This document shows, piece by piece, positions 1 to 8,492 of a stretch of 64,000 nt of DNA. The position numbers were made by a program, and so were the translations under genes. Source of the DNA: Primorskyibacter flagellatus. Lineage in GTDB: Bacteria > Pseudomonadota > Alphaproteobacteria > Rhodobacterales > Rhodobacteraceae. The notes under the pieces were generated by a model. The model saw nothing but the letters and a program-made list of their open reading frames with translations, did not search any database and was not told the DNA's origin. The stretch spans positions 248,001-312,000 of the forward strand of contig NZ_FWYD01000002.1 in NCBI RefSeq assembly GCF_900176485.1, given 5' to 3'. Numbering within the stretch: the stretch's first letter is position 1; each line of letters begins with the position of its first letter.

Positions 1-771
1 AACCAACTGGTGCAGGGGCAGGATTTCGTCTTCCACCTTGCCGGGCAGGTCGACCATATTCTCAGCCAGACCAACCCGTTTATCGACATCGACTTCAACG
101 TCGTCGGCACCACCGTGGTGCTGGAGGCCGTGCGCAAGTTCAACCCCGAAGCCCGGTTCGTCTATACCGGGACGCGCGGGCAATACGGCTCGGTCACCGA
201 TCTGCCCGTGACCGAGGATGCGCCGACCAATCCCAAGGGCGTGTACGAGCTGACCAATCTGACGGCGGAAAAGCTGGCGTCGATCTACAATGACAATTAC
301 GGCGTGAAGTCGATCATGCTGCGGATCTCGAACCTGTACGGCGAACGGGCGCAGATGAAACATCCGCGCTACGGCGTGGTGAACTGGTTCGTGCGCCAGA
401 TCATCGACGGCGATACCGTCAAGATTTTCGGCCCCTCGATCCTGCGCGACTTTCTCTATGTCGGCGATTGCGTGGACGCGATCATGCAATGCGCCCAGAC
501 CGAAGCCGCATATGGCGAGGCGTTCAACCTTGGCGGCGACAGGCCGTTCAGCTTTGGCCAGCTTGCCGACACGATCGTCGAAGCCGGTGGGACTGGCCGC
601 TGGGAGCCTGCCGAATTCTCGAAAGAGCGCAAGATCCAGGAACCCGGCGACTTCTACCCCAGCCTTGAAAAGATCAAGCGGATCTCCGGCTGGGCACCGC
701 AGACAACGTTGCTGGATGGGCTCAGCCGTACCTTTGATTATTACCGCGAAAACAAGAGCCACTACTGGTAA
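1..771 (+). CDS. NAD-dependent epimerase/dehydratase (extended SDR), 5' partial
   Basis: The reading frame is open from base 1, so the N-terminal dinucleotide-binding GxxGxxG segment lies outside the window; 256 residues are visible. The start of the fragment (VFHLAG) is the typical strand-4 segment of extended SDR nucleotide-sugar epimerases and dehydratases. Next come TGTRGQYG, where the catalytic Ser/Thr normally sits, then VYELTNLTAEK, LRISNLYG and the C-terminal substrate-domain pieces RDFLYVGDCVDA and FNLGG. These enzymes rearrange NDP-sugars at C4 or C3/C5 in the cytoplasm. In the YxxxK position the sequence reads Tyr-Glu-Leu-Thr-Asn, so the usual catalytic lysine appears to be Asn. 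It is the first visible gene of a glycan locus and is followed after 55 bases by a sulfotransferase. The exact sugar substrate cannot be told. Confidence 0.88.
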   Translation, partial: NQLVQGQDFVFHLAGQVDHILSQTNPFIDIDFNVVGTTVVLEAVRKFNPEARFVYTGTRGQYGSVTDLPVTEDAPTNPKGVYELTNLTAEKLASIYNDNYGVKSIMLRISNLYGERAQMKHPRYGVVNWFVRQIIDGDTVKIFGPSILRDFLYVGDCVDAIMQCAQTEAAYGEAFNLGGDRPFSFGQLADTIVEAGGTGRWEPAEFSKERKIQEPGDFYPSLEKIKRISGWAPQTTLLDGLSRTFDYYRENKSHYW

Positions 772-826
772 GCGCTGCGTAGCAGGCCGCAGTTGGCACG
801 AGAAAATACGAGGAACCATTCCGCCA

Positions 827-1651
827 ATGTCACAGAACCGCAACCTGTTCCTGCACCCCCCGTTGCCGATGATCAATGGCACCAAGCGCTATGCCATCAT
901 CTGGACACCGAAGGTTGCCAGCAACATCGTTCTGACGTGGTATTTGCGCGACATTGGCCTGCTTTACGCTGCGAACTTCTACAGCGAGTGGTCGCACAGG
1001 TTTCGCGGCGACGTATTGGTCAAATCGCAAACATACAAAGCGTGGCTCGCCGACGCCGCTGCCAACTACCTAGAGTATAAATACGTCAAGGTGATGCGCG
1101 ATCCGTTCCGGCGGTCTGTCAGCTCTTATCGTCATGCGCTGCGCTTCGATGACACTCGGGTGCAGGTGGAACAGAAGATGGGCATCGACGCGTCGGAAGG
1201 GTTTTCCTACAACACGTTCCTGACCTTCCTCAGCCAATTGGATATTCGCAACTGCGATATTCATTTCCGCCAGCAACACCACCCCGTCGAGGATGTGGTC
1301 GGACGCGAGCGCATTGACTACATCCTGCTGGACGCGATGGAAGGCGAGCTGATCGACCACCTGGATCAGCGTCTTGGTGATGCCGGAAATGCCGACACGT
1401 CGGCAGATGAAGATGCAGAACTAAAGGCCCGCGTGGCGCATAATCTTACCCATATCAGCGCGCTGCATCACGCCAGCTATGACGGCGACGCGTTTGATGG
1501 CGAAAACTATGCTGACCACAAGTTCGCCTGCATCGACCACAAGGAATTTCCGGGTTTCGAGAAATTTGTCACGCCCCAAACTGAACAACTGGTACGGCAA
1601 ATCTATGCGGCGGACTTTGCCGACATGGAACATGTGCTGAGCAAAAGCTGA
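827..1651 (+). CDS. sulfotransferase family protein (PAPS-dependent)
   Basis: The product of 274 residues has the two PAPS-binding elements of the Sulfotransfer_2-type fold. The 5'-phosphosulfate loop is WTPKVASN at about residues 26-33, and the 3'-phosphate motif is RDPFRRSVSSY at about residues 91-101, preceded by a short beta strand (YVKVM). Such enzymes move a sulfuryl group from PAPS to a hydroxyl, here probably on a surface glycan given the neighbouring glycosyltransferases. The start at ATG 827 is chosen because it follows a GAGGA ribosome-binding sequence and the protein homology begins just after it. A longer open frame upstream only overlaps the epimerase gene out of frame. The next gene begins 16 bases after the stop, so the two are probably cotranscribed. 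The acceptor is unknown. Confidence 0.8.
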   Translation: MSQNRNLFLHPPLPMINGTKRYAIIWTPKVASNIVLTWYLRDIGLLYAANFYSEWSHRFRGDVLVKSQTYKAWLADAAANYLEYKYVKVMRDPFRRSVSSYRHALRFDDTRVQVEQKMGIDASEGFSYNTFLTFLSQLDIRNCDIHFRQQHHPVEDVVGRERIDYILLDAMEGELIDHLDQRLGDAGNADTSADEDAELKARVAHNLTHISALHHASYDGDAFDGENYADHKFACIDHKEFPGFEKFVTPQTEQLVRQIYAADFADMEHVLSKS

Positions 1652-1667
1652 CGGCGGACCGGCCCCA

Positions 1668-4600
1668 ATGGCACCGAATTTGAAAGAACAGCGCGACCTG
1701 CTTTACCTGGCCGCGCTATACGAGCGTTACGGCCATGACGACGCAGCCGCGCGATGTATCGCCCGCGCGATGCGGACGATGACGCCCGATCCTGAATACG
1801 TCGAGGGCGATCAGGTCAACCGGCTGGCAAGTTTCGGCGACCAGCTGTGTCGCCGCCTGTCCAATCGTGACTCCTACATCCTGCCCGAGCAGCGTCCGGA
1901 CGACAAAACAGTGATGTTGCTTGCCACGCAACTTTACCCGACCGGCGGGCACACCGCACTTGTCTCCAATTTCGTGCGCGCCAATGGGGACCGGCGTGTG
2001 ATTATTCTGGTGACCCAGTTCGACGGCGGCGAAACTGACTTGAATACAGTCAACTGGAAATATCCCGGCCTGACGGACAGCAATGTCGAGGTGATCCTTC
2101 TGGATCCGGCGAAAACCCTGCCAGAAGCCATCGGCGATGTGCTTTGGGTCGCCAGGGAGAATCGTCCGTCAGAAATTCACCTGTTCAACCATCCGCATGA
2201 CGTGGCAGCCGTAACAGCCGTCGCCGCGATCAACCGGGGACGCAAAGAACCCAAAAAAACAATACTCAAGCGCATGCAGCGGCGCACTTCTCCGGATGTA
2301 TTTTTCTACCACCACGCAGACATTCGGCCAACTTTGGGGCTTGCTCAACCCGGCTGCATCTACCTCGCGCATAAACGTTCGATGGTGGATGATTTCGCGC
2401 TGCCGGGGTCGCGCGGCAAACATTACATACCGCTGTCTCCTGCGACATTTACCCAGGAGATGCCCGCGCTGACCGCCGTGCAGGAAACCGCGCTTGCGGA
2501 TGCCGGGTTCATTTCTGTCTCGATCGGCAACAGGATAAAGTTCTTCCCGCCGTTCAGCTATCCGGTGAAGTACAAGGAAATCGTCAGCCAGTTGCTGTTG
2601 CGCGATGACTCTGTGCATGTGCATATCGGCGATCTTTACCCTGCCGATCTGATTGCGATACGCGAAGAGTTGCGCCGCCACACAATCGACGAAGATCGCT
2701 TCCTGCACATCGCATTCTATCCTTCTCTGGCAACTTTCCTGAAAAAATACGCCGCCGACCTGTTTGTCTGTACCTTTCCGATTGGGGGCGGCATGTCCCT
2801 GATCGAGGCACTGTCCCACGGTATCGCCGTCGCGGCGCATAACCAGCCCTTCGAAGCTTTCAGTGAACTGGTCTATTGCCCGCCCGGCGTCATGATCTGG
2901 GATACGCCCGACGAATTGGGGCAGCTTGTTGCCAATCTGGACGAAACGCGGCTGAAAATGCTTCGGAACCAGGCGAAAGAACACTTCGCCAAAGAGTTTG
3001 GTTACGATGTGTTCAGCACGGCCTTGGCCAATGCGGTCAAAGCCGAACATCACAGCCCTGACATCCCATCCGATCCGGACCACAAGCTGCAACAAACGGA
3101 AGTGGACTGGCTTGTAAATCTGGTCAAGCGCAGTTGTTCGCCCAAGTTCCACAAGCAGGACATCAAGGCAACTCTGACCACAATCACCGAAGAGGCGCGC
3201 GTTCCGGGTGACAATCTCTCGGTGTATTTTGACGACGATTTCTATCGTTTGTTCGTGCTGGAAGACGATAGTTACTGGAACGCGCCGTTGCTGCATTACC
3301 TGCGGGTCGGGCATATGCGTGGATTGCAGCCTCATCCGCTTCTGGACCCTGACTGGCTTGCCGACAGCGGCACCCCGCCCGAAGGCACCGACCTTCTGAC
3401 ATGGTATGCACAGCGCAATCACGCAGACCCTGCACATACACATCCACTTTTTGACGGTGCGCGCTATTTCGAAAGCTCGCCGGATGTGCGCGATGCCGCG
3501 ATTGATCCGCTGCGTCACTATCTTGAATATGGCTATGCCGAGTTTCTAGGTAGCCGCATTTACTGCACGCTGATTGACCGCGCCTTGTTTTCCCACAATT
3601 GCGGCCAGACGCTGACCCAGGTGCCCGACCTGCTGTATTATCTTTATTCGCCGGACGCTGCCCAAAAGACGCATACCGCCTTTGATCCCAATTTTTATCG
3701 GCATATCGCGCGCCCTCCCGCCAACGCCAGGGCGTTGCTGCACTACTACCGTCATGGCATGCTCGAGGGTTTGGATTTTCATGCGATGGTGTCCAATGAT
3801 TTCCTGTCGCGGCAACACGGGTTCCGTATCAATTCCTCCGCGGCACTGAATATCTTCTTCCATGAATGGAAGACCATGGGCGAGCATATCAATCCGCATC
3901 CGCTTTTCGATACCGAGTTTGTACTTCAGCAATATCCGCATTTATGGCAGGAACCATTGCACCCGCTCACCTACTATCTGGCCGGCCGTGGCGGCGACCA
4001 GCCGCGCAGCGACTTTGTCGCCTCTGCCATCAAGACCCGCCCCCAATGGGAAACTGAAGGCCGCTCGACAATGGAATCCTTCGCCCGCGACGGCTTTCGG
4101 CACCGGTTGCGTCTGCCGGACGCCCATCCGCTGCGCGACGCGGTAGAATTGCAACTGTCGCGCGCGATCAGCGAAGGCGACAGTGCGATGGCGGATGCGA
4201 TCACCGGCGCACACACGCGATTTCCATTTGCGAAAGGCGCAACGAAGCATTTTGCCAATACCCTTCTGACCCGCTGGAGAACATACACCCCCGCACCCTC
4301 CCGGATCTATCCATCAAAGATCCCAGCGGCACCGCAGCCTGCGTTTTTCGACAAGCCCCGGTCTTTGGGCTGGGCACATTTTGCGACCCACACGACTCGC
4401 AACCAAAGCCAGCCCATCCATATCCATGAGATGAACAAAGTGGCGGTTGTCGGCGGTTATCCTGGCGTGATTGATCTTGAGACCAACGAAATCCTGCTGC
4501 CCCAGGCCCCCAACCAAAGCCAAAAGACCCCGTGGCCCGAAGATCTGATTGGCGTGGAAGCTCAAGGCGACTGCGTTCGGTGGTCTTATGCGGATGTCGG

Positions 4601-5381
4601 GACCGAGACGATTTCCCATGGCGTGCTCTTGCGTACGGCAAATGAGCCGCAGGGCAACTGGGCGATTGATGTGATCGGGTCCTTGATGGCCCTGCTTGAG
4701 ACCGGCCTGCCCCCGCGCGCGCGCCTTCTGGTTGATGAGACCATGGATTCGCGTTGCATCGAAGTGCTTCGCAGGCTGTGCGATAACCGTATCACGATCC
4801 TTCGGCGTGGGCATGTCACCAACGTCACGCGCTTGACCATCGTCACCCCGCCTGTTGCCTATGTAAACGCGCCTGACAAGGGCAAGGGGGAAGAAACCGA
4901 CAGCTTCCTGAACATGGATGCACTGCAAGCCGCCCGCGACGTCCTGCAAGCGACCTATATAAACCGGCCGCAATCCAAGCGCCCGTCTGATCTCGTTCTC
5001 AGCAAAAGCGGTGTACCGAGCTGGATCACCAACTGGCACGACGTGAGCACGCTTTTCGGGGCGTCCGGGTTCGACACCGAAACCCTTGCCCATCGCAGCA
5101 TTGCCGATACCGCGCAGTTGATCGGGGATGCGCGCACGCTTGTCATCTGTGAAGCCGAGCTGGCCGGACCGGCCCTGATGCTGGCGCGGCCGGGGACCCG
5201 AATTTACCTGATCAGCAATCTTGACGACTCGCAGGACCATAACAGTTGGCACAACATCGCCACCCTGTTCGGGCTGGATCTGCAATGGATCCCATGCGCA
5301 ACGCTTATCAACCCCACCAGCGGTACTGCGACCCTGCCACCTATCCTTTACAAGGCTGTCATCAACCACCGGTTTAGCTAA
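1668..5381 (+). CDS. giant multidomain glycosyltransferase (GT-B domain, glycan-repeat modules, GT61-like C-terminus)
   Basis: This 1237-residue protein shows three parts. Residues about 80-480 look like a GT-B glycosyltransferase, with an LYPTGGH segment near 89 and a donor-site-like IGGGMSLIEALSHG near 372-386. Residues about 520-780 hold five or so degenerate modules of roughly 45 residues ending in PLxHYxxxG or HPLFD signatures (for example HPLLDPDW near 555, HPLFDGARYF near 591, HPLFDTEF near 744). Residues about 920-1237 resemble the GT61/DUF563 fold, with an early NKVAVVGGYPG segment and a late stretch (ARTLVICEAELAGPALMLA) in the place of the GT61 acceptor/donor core. There is no signal peptide, so it should act in the cytoplasm on a nascent polysaccharide. 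The domain calls come from reading the sequence; the GT61 assignment is the least certain. The next gene starts 64 bases downstream. Confidence 0.75.
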   Translation: MAPNLKEQRDLLYLAALYERYGHDDAAARCIARAMRTMTPDPEYVEGDQVNRLASFGDQLCRRLSNRDSYILPEQRPDDKTVMLLATQLYPTGGHTALVSNFVRANGDRRVIILVTQFDGGETDLNTVNWKYPGLTDSNVEVILLDPAKTLPEAIGDVLWVARENRPSEIHLFNHPHDVAAVTAVAAINRGRKEPKKTILKRMQRRTSPDVFFYHHADIRPTLGLAQPGCIYLAHKRSMVDDFALPGSRGKHYIPLSPATFTQEMPALTAVQETALADAGFISVSIGNRIKFFPPFSYPVKYKEIVSQLLLRDDSVHVHIGDLYPADLIAIREELRRHTIDEDRFLHIAFYPSLATFLKKYAADLFVCTFPIGGGMSLIEALSHGIAVAAHNQPFEAFSELVYCPPGVMIWDTPDELGQLVANLDETRLKMLRNQAKEHFAKEFGYDVFSTALANAVKAEHHSPDIPSDPDHKLQQTEVDWLVNLVKRSCSPKFHKQDIKATLTTITEEARVPGDNLSVYFDDDFYRLFVLEDDSYWNAPLLHYLRVGHMRGLQPHPLLDPDWLADSGTPPEGTDLLTWYAQRNHADPAHTHPLFDGARYFESSPDVRDAAIDPLRHYLEYGYAEFLGSRIYCTLIDRALFSHNCGQTLTQVPDLLYYLYSPDAAQKTHTAFDPNFYRHIARPPANARALLHYYRHGMLEGLDFHAMVSNDFLSRQHGFRINSSAALNIFFHEWKTMGEHINPHPLFDTEFVLQQYPHLWQEPLHPLTYYLAGRGGDQPRSDFVASAIKTRPQWETEGRSTMESFARDGFRHRLRLPDAHPLRDAVELQLSRAISEGDSAMADAITGAHTRFPFAKGATKHFANTLLTRWRTYTPAPSRIYPSKIPAAPQPAFFDKPRSLGWAHFATHTTRNQSQPIHIHEMNKVAVVGGYPGVIDLETNEILLPQAPNQSQKTPWPEDLIGVEAQGDCVRWSYADVGTETISHGVLLRTANEPQGNWAIDVIGSLMALLETGLPPRARLLVDETMDSRCIEVLRRLCDNRITILRRGHVTNVTRLTIVTPPVAYVNAPDKGKGEETDSFLNMDALQAARDVLQATYINRPQSKRPSDLVLSKSGVPSWITNWHDVSTLFGASGFDTETLAHRSIADTAQLIGDARTLVICEAELAGPALMLARPGTRIYLISNLDDSQDHNSWHNIATLFGLDLQWIPCATLINPTSGTATLPPILYKAVINHRFS

Positions 5382-5445
5382 GCCTTGCCAGAGCCGAACC
5401 ATATACGTCTGTTTTTCTGTGTGTTTACCAGCGGAGGCGCTTCCG

Positions 5446-7380
5446 ATGCCGATAAGAGCAAAGCTGATTGATTGCCTCAACAGCCGACTGATTGAGGACC
5501 TGCAACTTTATCAGACCGCCCTGTCGACATTCGGCATCGTCGCGCATGCCGTTGGGACGTCGCAAATTACTGCCATCCGGAAATCGCGCAGCAACGTCGC
5601 ACGCATGCTGTTCGAGTACCTCAGCCCCGCCAAGGCGAACGAGGTCAAGGGGGATCCCCCGCAAAACGCCGCGCCAGATAGCGAGACGATCTGCCGAACG
5701 ACTTTCATGGCGCAACCGCATTTCCGGATCTGGCTGGGCTATCCGGTGCTGGAACGTGACGAAGCCGACAAAGCGTTGATTGACACCTGTCTGAAATCGT
5801 TGACCACAGCCGAGGGCGTGACGGTATTCCGGGACATCGCAGTGCTGACGATGTATCTTTCGCCGCATGAATTGCCGTTGCTCTCGCCTGCGCAGATCGC
5901 AAAAATGCCGCGTTATGAACTGGGATTTTACCTCGGCATCCTGCTCAACCGTCCGGTTCTGCTGACCGAAGAGGACGAGGTCCAATATGGCAAATTCACC
6001 CCGGATCTGATCGACTGGATTTGCGAGCTGCTTGAAGACCCGCAAATCGCGCCAATCCAGAAAAGTCTTCTGGATCTTGTGCAGAAAATCAATCTGGGCG
6101 AATATTATGTGGCCGAAATCGATGCGCCGCCACTTCTTGAGAAGCGCAAGAAAATGATCGGCCTGATCCGCAGGCTTGATCCCACACTTCGCAAAATCCC
6201 GCCCTATCAACCCCCGGCCCGTGCCAATGATCCAACTCGCAAAATCCGTGTCGGATTTTTGGCGCGGACGTTGAAGAAAGGCCCGGACAGCGAGTCGCTT
6301 TACGCGCTGTTTCGTGATTTCGATACTGATCGGTTCGAGATTTACGCCTACACGATCGACCATTTCGACCGCGTTGTGAAAGCCGACAAGGCGTTTGACG
6401 AAGCCTTTGACAAAGTGCTGTCCGGACGCCGTCTGCTGCGCTATGTTCAAGGCACGGCGCATATCGTGGACAAACTTCGCAGCGACGAATTGGACATTTT
6501 CATCCTCGCCAACTCCACGCATTTCGGGGTTGGAACGGCGGATCTGCTGATCTCGCACCGGGTGGCACCGATCCAGATTTCCTCTAATACGGTGAACCCG
6601 TTGCCAACCTCTGTCGGCGCGTTCGATCATTTTCTGACGTCAAGCTGTCCCGACACATCCGACGAAATTGCCTATTCCGACATCATGGAGCCACCGATTT
6701 TCCTGGATCCGACGTCGATCTGCTATCCGTTCGGTCTCGGAAAGGAGACACGCACGGTGCTGGACCGTGCAACAATCGGGCTGCGCGACGATGATGTGAT
6801 GTTCTACAATGGCAGTTCCGTCGACCGTCTGCGCGCGCCCTGCCTGCGCGCCTATATGCGCGCTGTGGCGCAGGTGCCAAATGGCAAGCTGGTGCTGGCT
6901 CCGTTCAACTCGGGGTGGTCCGGCAACCTGCATTCCAACATCTTCTGGGAACGTCTGCGGCGCGTGGCGGCCGAAGAGGGGTTCAGCCTCGAAGATATCG
7001 TCATCACCAACGAATTGACGCTGGCAGAGGCCCGCAACCTTGTGCAGATCTGCGATGTCTATCTGACCACCTGGCCGCATGGCGGGGCGACGACCGTGAC
7101 ACTGGCGCTGGACAAGGCCAAACCCGTGGTGGTGACGAAACGTGTGTCGTCCCGGTCCATTGACCAGTTCCTGGTCGGATCTGTCGGGCTGAATGAATTG
7201 GTAGCAAAGGATGAAGATGATTTCATCCGCATCGCCGCCGATTTGGGGCGCTCAGCGGAAACGCGCACCGCAATTGGCGACCGGCTGAGCAATTACGACG
7301 GCAAGATGCCGTTCTTTGACGTCGATAACTACTCGACCCGGTTTCAACAACTGCTGCTCGACGTCTGGGACCGCAATTGA
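5446..7380 (+). CDS. GT41-like (SPINDLY/O-GlcNAc-transferase-type) glycosyltransferase
   Basis: The start at ATG 5446 follows GCGGAGGCG at good spacing; the frame is open further upstream but that part overlaps the preceding gene. Of the 644 residues, about 1-255 are helical and carry no obvious TPR repeats. Residues about 266-640 resemble the GT41 catalytic region: RKIRVGFLAR opens the first Rossmann half, and the second half has FYNGSSVDRLRA, NGKLVLAPFNSGW and then YLTTWPHGGATTVTLALDK near residue 539. That last segment matches the GT41 block in which a P-G-TTT stretch binds the UDP-sugar and is followed by PVV. Known family members glycosylate protein Ser/Thr or sugars. The replacement of the TPR region by another N-terminal domain suggests a different acceptor. 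It sits inside a polysaccharide locus. Confidence 0.75.
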   Translation: MPIRAKLIDCLNSRLIEDLQLYQTALSTFGIVAHAVGTSQITAIRKSRSNVARMLFEYLSPAKANEVKGDPPQNAAPDSETICRTTFMAQPHFRIWLGYPVLERDEADKALIDTCLKSLTTAEGVTVFRDIAVLTMYLSPHELPLLSPAQIAKMPRYELGFYLGILLNRPVLLTEEDEVQYGKFTPDLIDWICELLEDPQIAPIQKSLLDLVQKINLGEYYVAEIDAPPLLEKRKKMIGLIRRLDPTLRKIPPYQPPARANDPTRKIRVGFLARTLKKGPDSESLYALFRDFDTDRFEIYAYTIDHFDRVVKADKAFDEAFDKVLSGRRLLRYVQGTAHIVDKLRSDELDIFILANSTHFGVGTADLLISHRVAPIQISSNTVNPLPTSVGAFDHFLTSSCPDTSDEIAYSDIMEPPIFLDPTSICYPFGLGKETRTVLDRATIGLRDDDVMFYNGSSVDRLRAPCLRAYMRAVAQVPNGKLVLAPFNSGWSGNLHSNIFWERLRRVAAEEGFSLEDIVITNELTLAEARNLVQICDVYLTTWPHGGATTVTLALDKAKPVVVTKRVSSRSIDQFLVGSVGLNELVAKDEDDFIRIAADLGRSAETRTAIGDRLSNYDGKMPFFDVDNYSTRFQQLLLDVWDRN

Positions 7381-7476
7381 CATGCGGTGAAACGGGATTT
7401 GTCAAAGGTCCGGCCCTGCGGTAATGGGTGGCCAGACCAATCCGACGCAAGAAACGCTTCTAAGGACGAAGAAAAT

Positions 7477-8223
7477 ATGGATGCAATGATTGATCCCAAG
7501 GCCAGCATCGGCGCAAATGTGCGCTTCGGTGCAGGCGTCCGTGTCTACGCCAATGCCGAGATTGGCGATGATTGCACGATTGGTGATTTCTGCATCCTCG
7601 GCCATCCCGGACCGGGCGAAAACGACCCGCTGCGCCTTGGCGCCGGGGCAACGATACGGTCACATTCCGTGCTCTACGAAGGCTCGACCATCGGGCCGAA
7701 GCTCGAAACCGGGCATCACATCGTCATCCGTGAGAAAAGCCAGATCGGCGAGAACCTTCGGGTGGGCAATTTCTCGGACATCGAAGGCACCTGCCGGATC
7801 GGCGATTTCACCCGGCTGCACGGCTACGCCCATGTTGGCAAGGGCACGCAGATTGGCGATTTTGTCTGGTTGTTCTCACTGACCACAACAATGAACGATC
7901 CGCTCCCGCCCAGTCATATCCACGACCCGGTGACGATCGGGGACATGGTCACCGTCTGCGTCAACGCGCAATGCATGCCCGGAACGCGGATTGGCCGGGG
8001 CTGCCTGATCGCAGCGGGGGCGCTGGCCGAGGGCGAAATTCCCGACGGCCAGATCCTTGGCCGCAACGGAATCGAGGGGCCGGTGAACTTTGCCATGCAT
8101 ATGGCCACCCGTACGCGCCACCCGTGGCACAAGCATTTCGCCGACGCTTATCCGGACCACGCACAGGACCGGATCAAGGCGCTTGGCACCGAAATCGAGG
8201 CCGCCCTACTGGCGGCCATGTAA
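7477..8223 (+). CDS. left-handed beta-helix (hexapeptide-repeat) acyltransferase
   Basis: The 248-residue product is built mostly of imperfect hexapeptide repeats such as IGANVRFGAGVRV, IGDDCTIGDFCILG, IGPKLETG and IGENLRVGNFSDI, which is the left-handed parallel beta-helix of sugar N- or O-acyltransferases (WbbJ/PglD/LpxA superfamily). A histidine suited to catalysis is present in several turns (for example HGYAHVG). ATG 7477 is chosen because an AAGGACGAAG ribosome-binding stretch precedes it and the repeats begin a few residues later. It is the first gene of a tight five-gene run with an acyl carrier protein only 26 bases downstream. I infer that it may take its acyl group from that carrier protein instead of from acetyl-CoA. 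Substrate unknown. Confidence 0.8.
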   Translation: MDAMIDPKASIGANVRFGAGVRVYANAEIGDDCTIGDFCILGHPGPGENDPLRLGAGATIRSHSVLYEGSTIGPKLETGHHIVIREKSQIGENLRVGNFSDIEGTCRIGDFTRLHGYAHVGKGTQIGDFVWLFSLTTTMNDPLPPSHIHDPVTIGDMVTVCVNAQCMPGTRIGRGCLIAAGALAEGEIPDGQILGRNGIEGPVNFAMHMATRTRHPWHKHFADAYPDHAQDRIKALGTEIEAALLAAM

Positions 8224-8249
8224 GCAAACCATTCCAAAGGACTGAGTAA

Positions 8250-8489
8250 ATGGAACGCCAGGAAATCCTCGACACGATGAACCTTGTGATGACCAACAAG
8301 GGGCGCGAGCCGATTACAGACGAAACCGTTGCCACCCGCGACGCCAATTTCCGCAGCCTCGACTTTTCCGAAGTTGCCCTGCGAATCGAAACCAAGCTGG
8401 GCCGCGAACTGACCTTCGATGCCGCGGCTATGCGCAACATCGACACAGTCAAGGACGTGCTGGATTTCTTCGAGAAAGCCACGGCCTGA
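8250..8489 (+). CDS. acyl carrier protein
   Basis: The protein has 79 residues, the normal ACP length. The sequence FRSLDFSEVALRIE aligns with the DSLdxvElvmxlE motif of ACPs, placing the 4'-phosphopantetheine attachment serine at residue 36. The usual Asp before it is Arg. It is followed by a helix-III/IV-like end (TVKDVLDFFEKA). A ribosome-binding sequence (AAAGGACTGAG) lies just before the start. It stands between an acyltransferase gene and an AMP-dependent acyl ligase gene, four bases from the latter, so it is a dedicated carrier for this locus and not the fatty-acid synthase AcpP. It would need a phosphopantetheinyl transferase; a protein bearing that signature lies at the end of the same run. 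Confidence 0.85.
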   Translation: MERQEILDTMNLVMTNKGREPITDETVATRDANFRSLDFSEVALRIETKLGRELTFDAAAMRNIDTVKDVLDFFEKATA

Positions 8490-8492
8490 ACC

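Noticed and set aside
458-826. N-terminal extension of the first sulfotransferase gene
   Set aside because: It overlaps the epimerase gene in another frame and encodes Arg/Pro/Ser-rich shadow sequence; the homologous part begins at 827.
2169-3518. 449-codon open frame on the minus strand
   Set aside because: It is the complement of the large glycosyltransferase gene, has no family motif and is His/Arg/Gln-rich as is typical of GC-rich shadows.
5425-6630. 401-codon open frame on the minus strand
   Set aside because: Shadow of the GT41-like gene with no motif and no ribosome-binding site.
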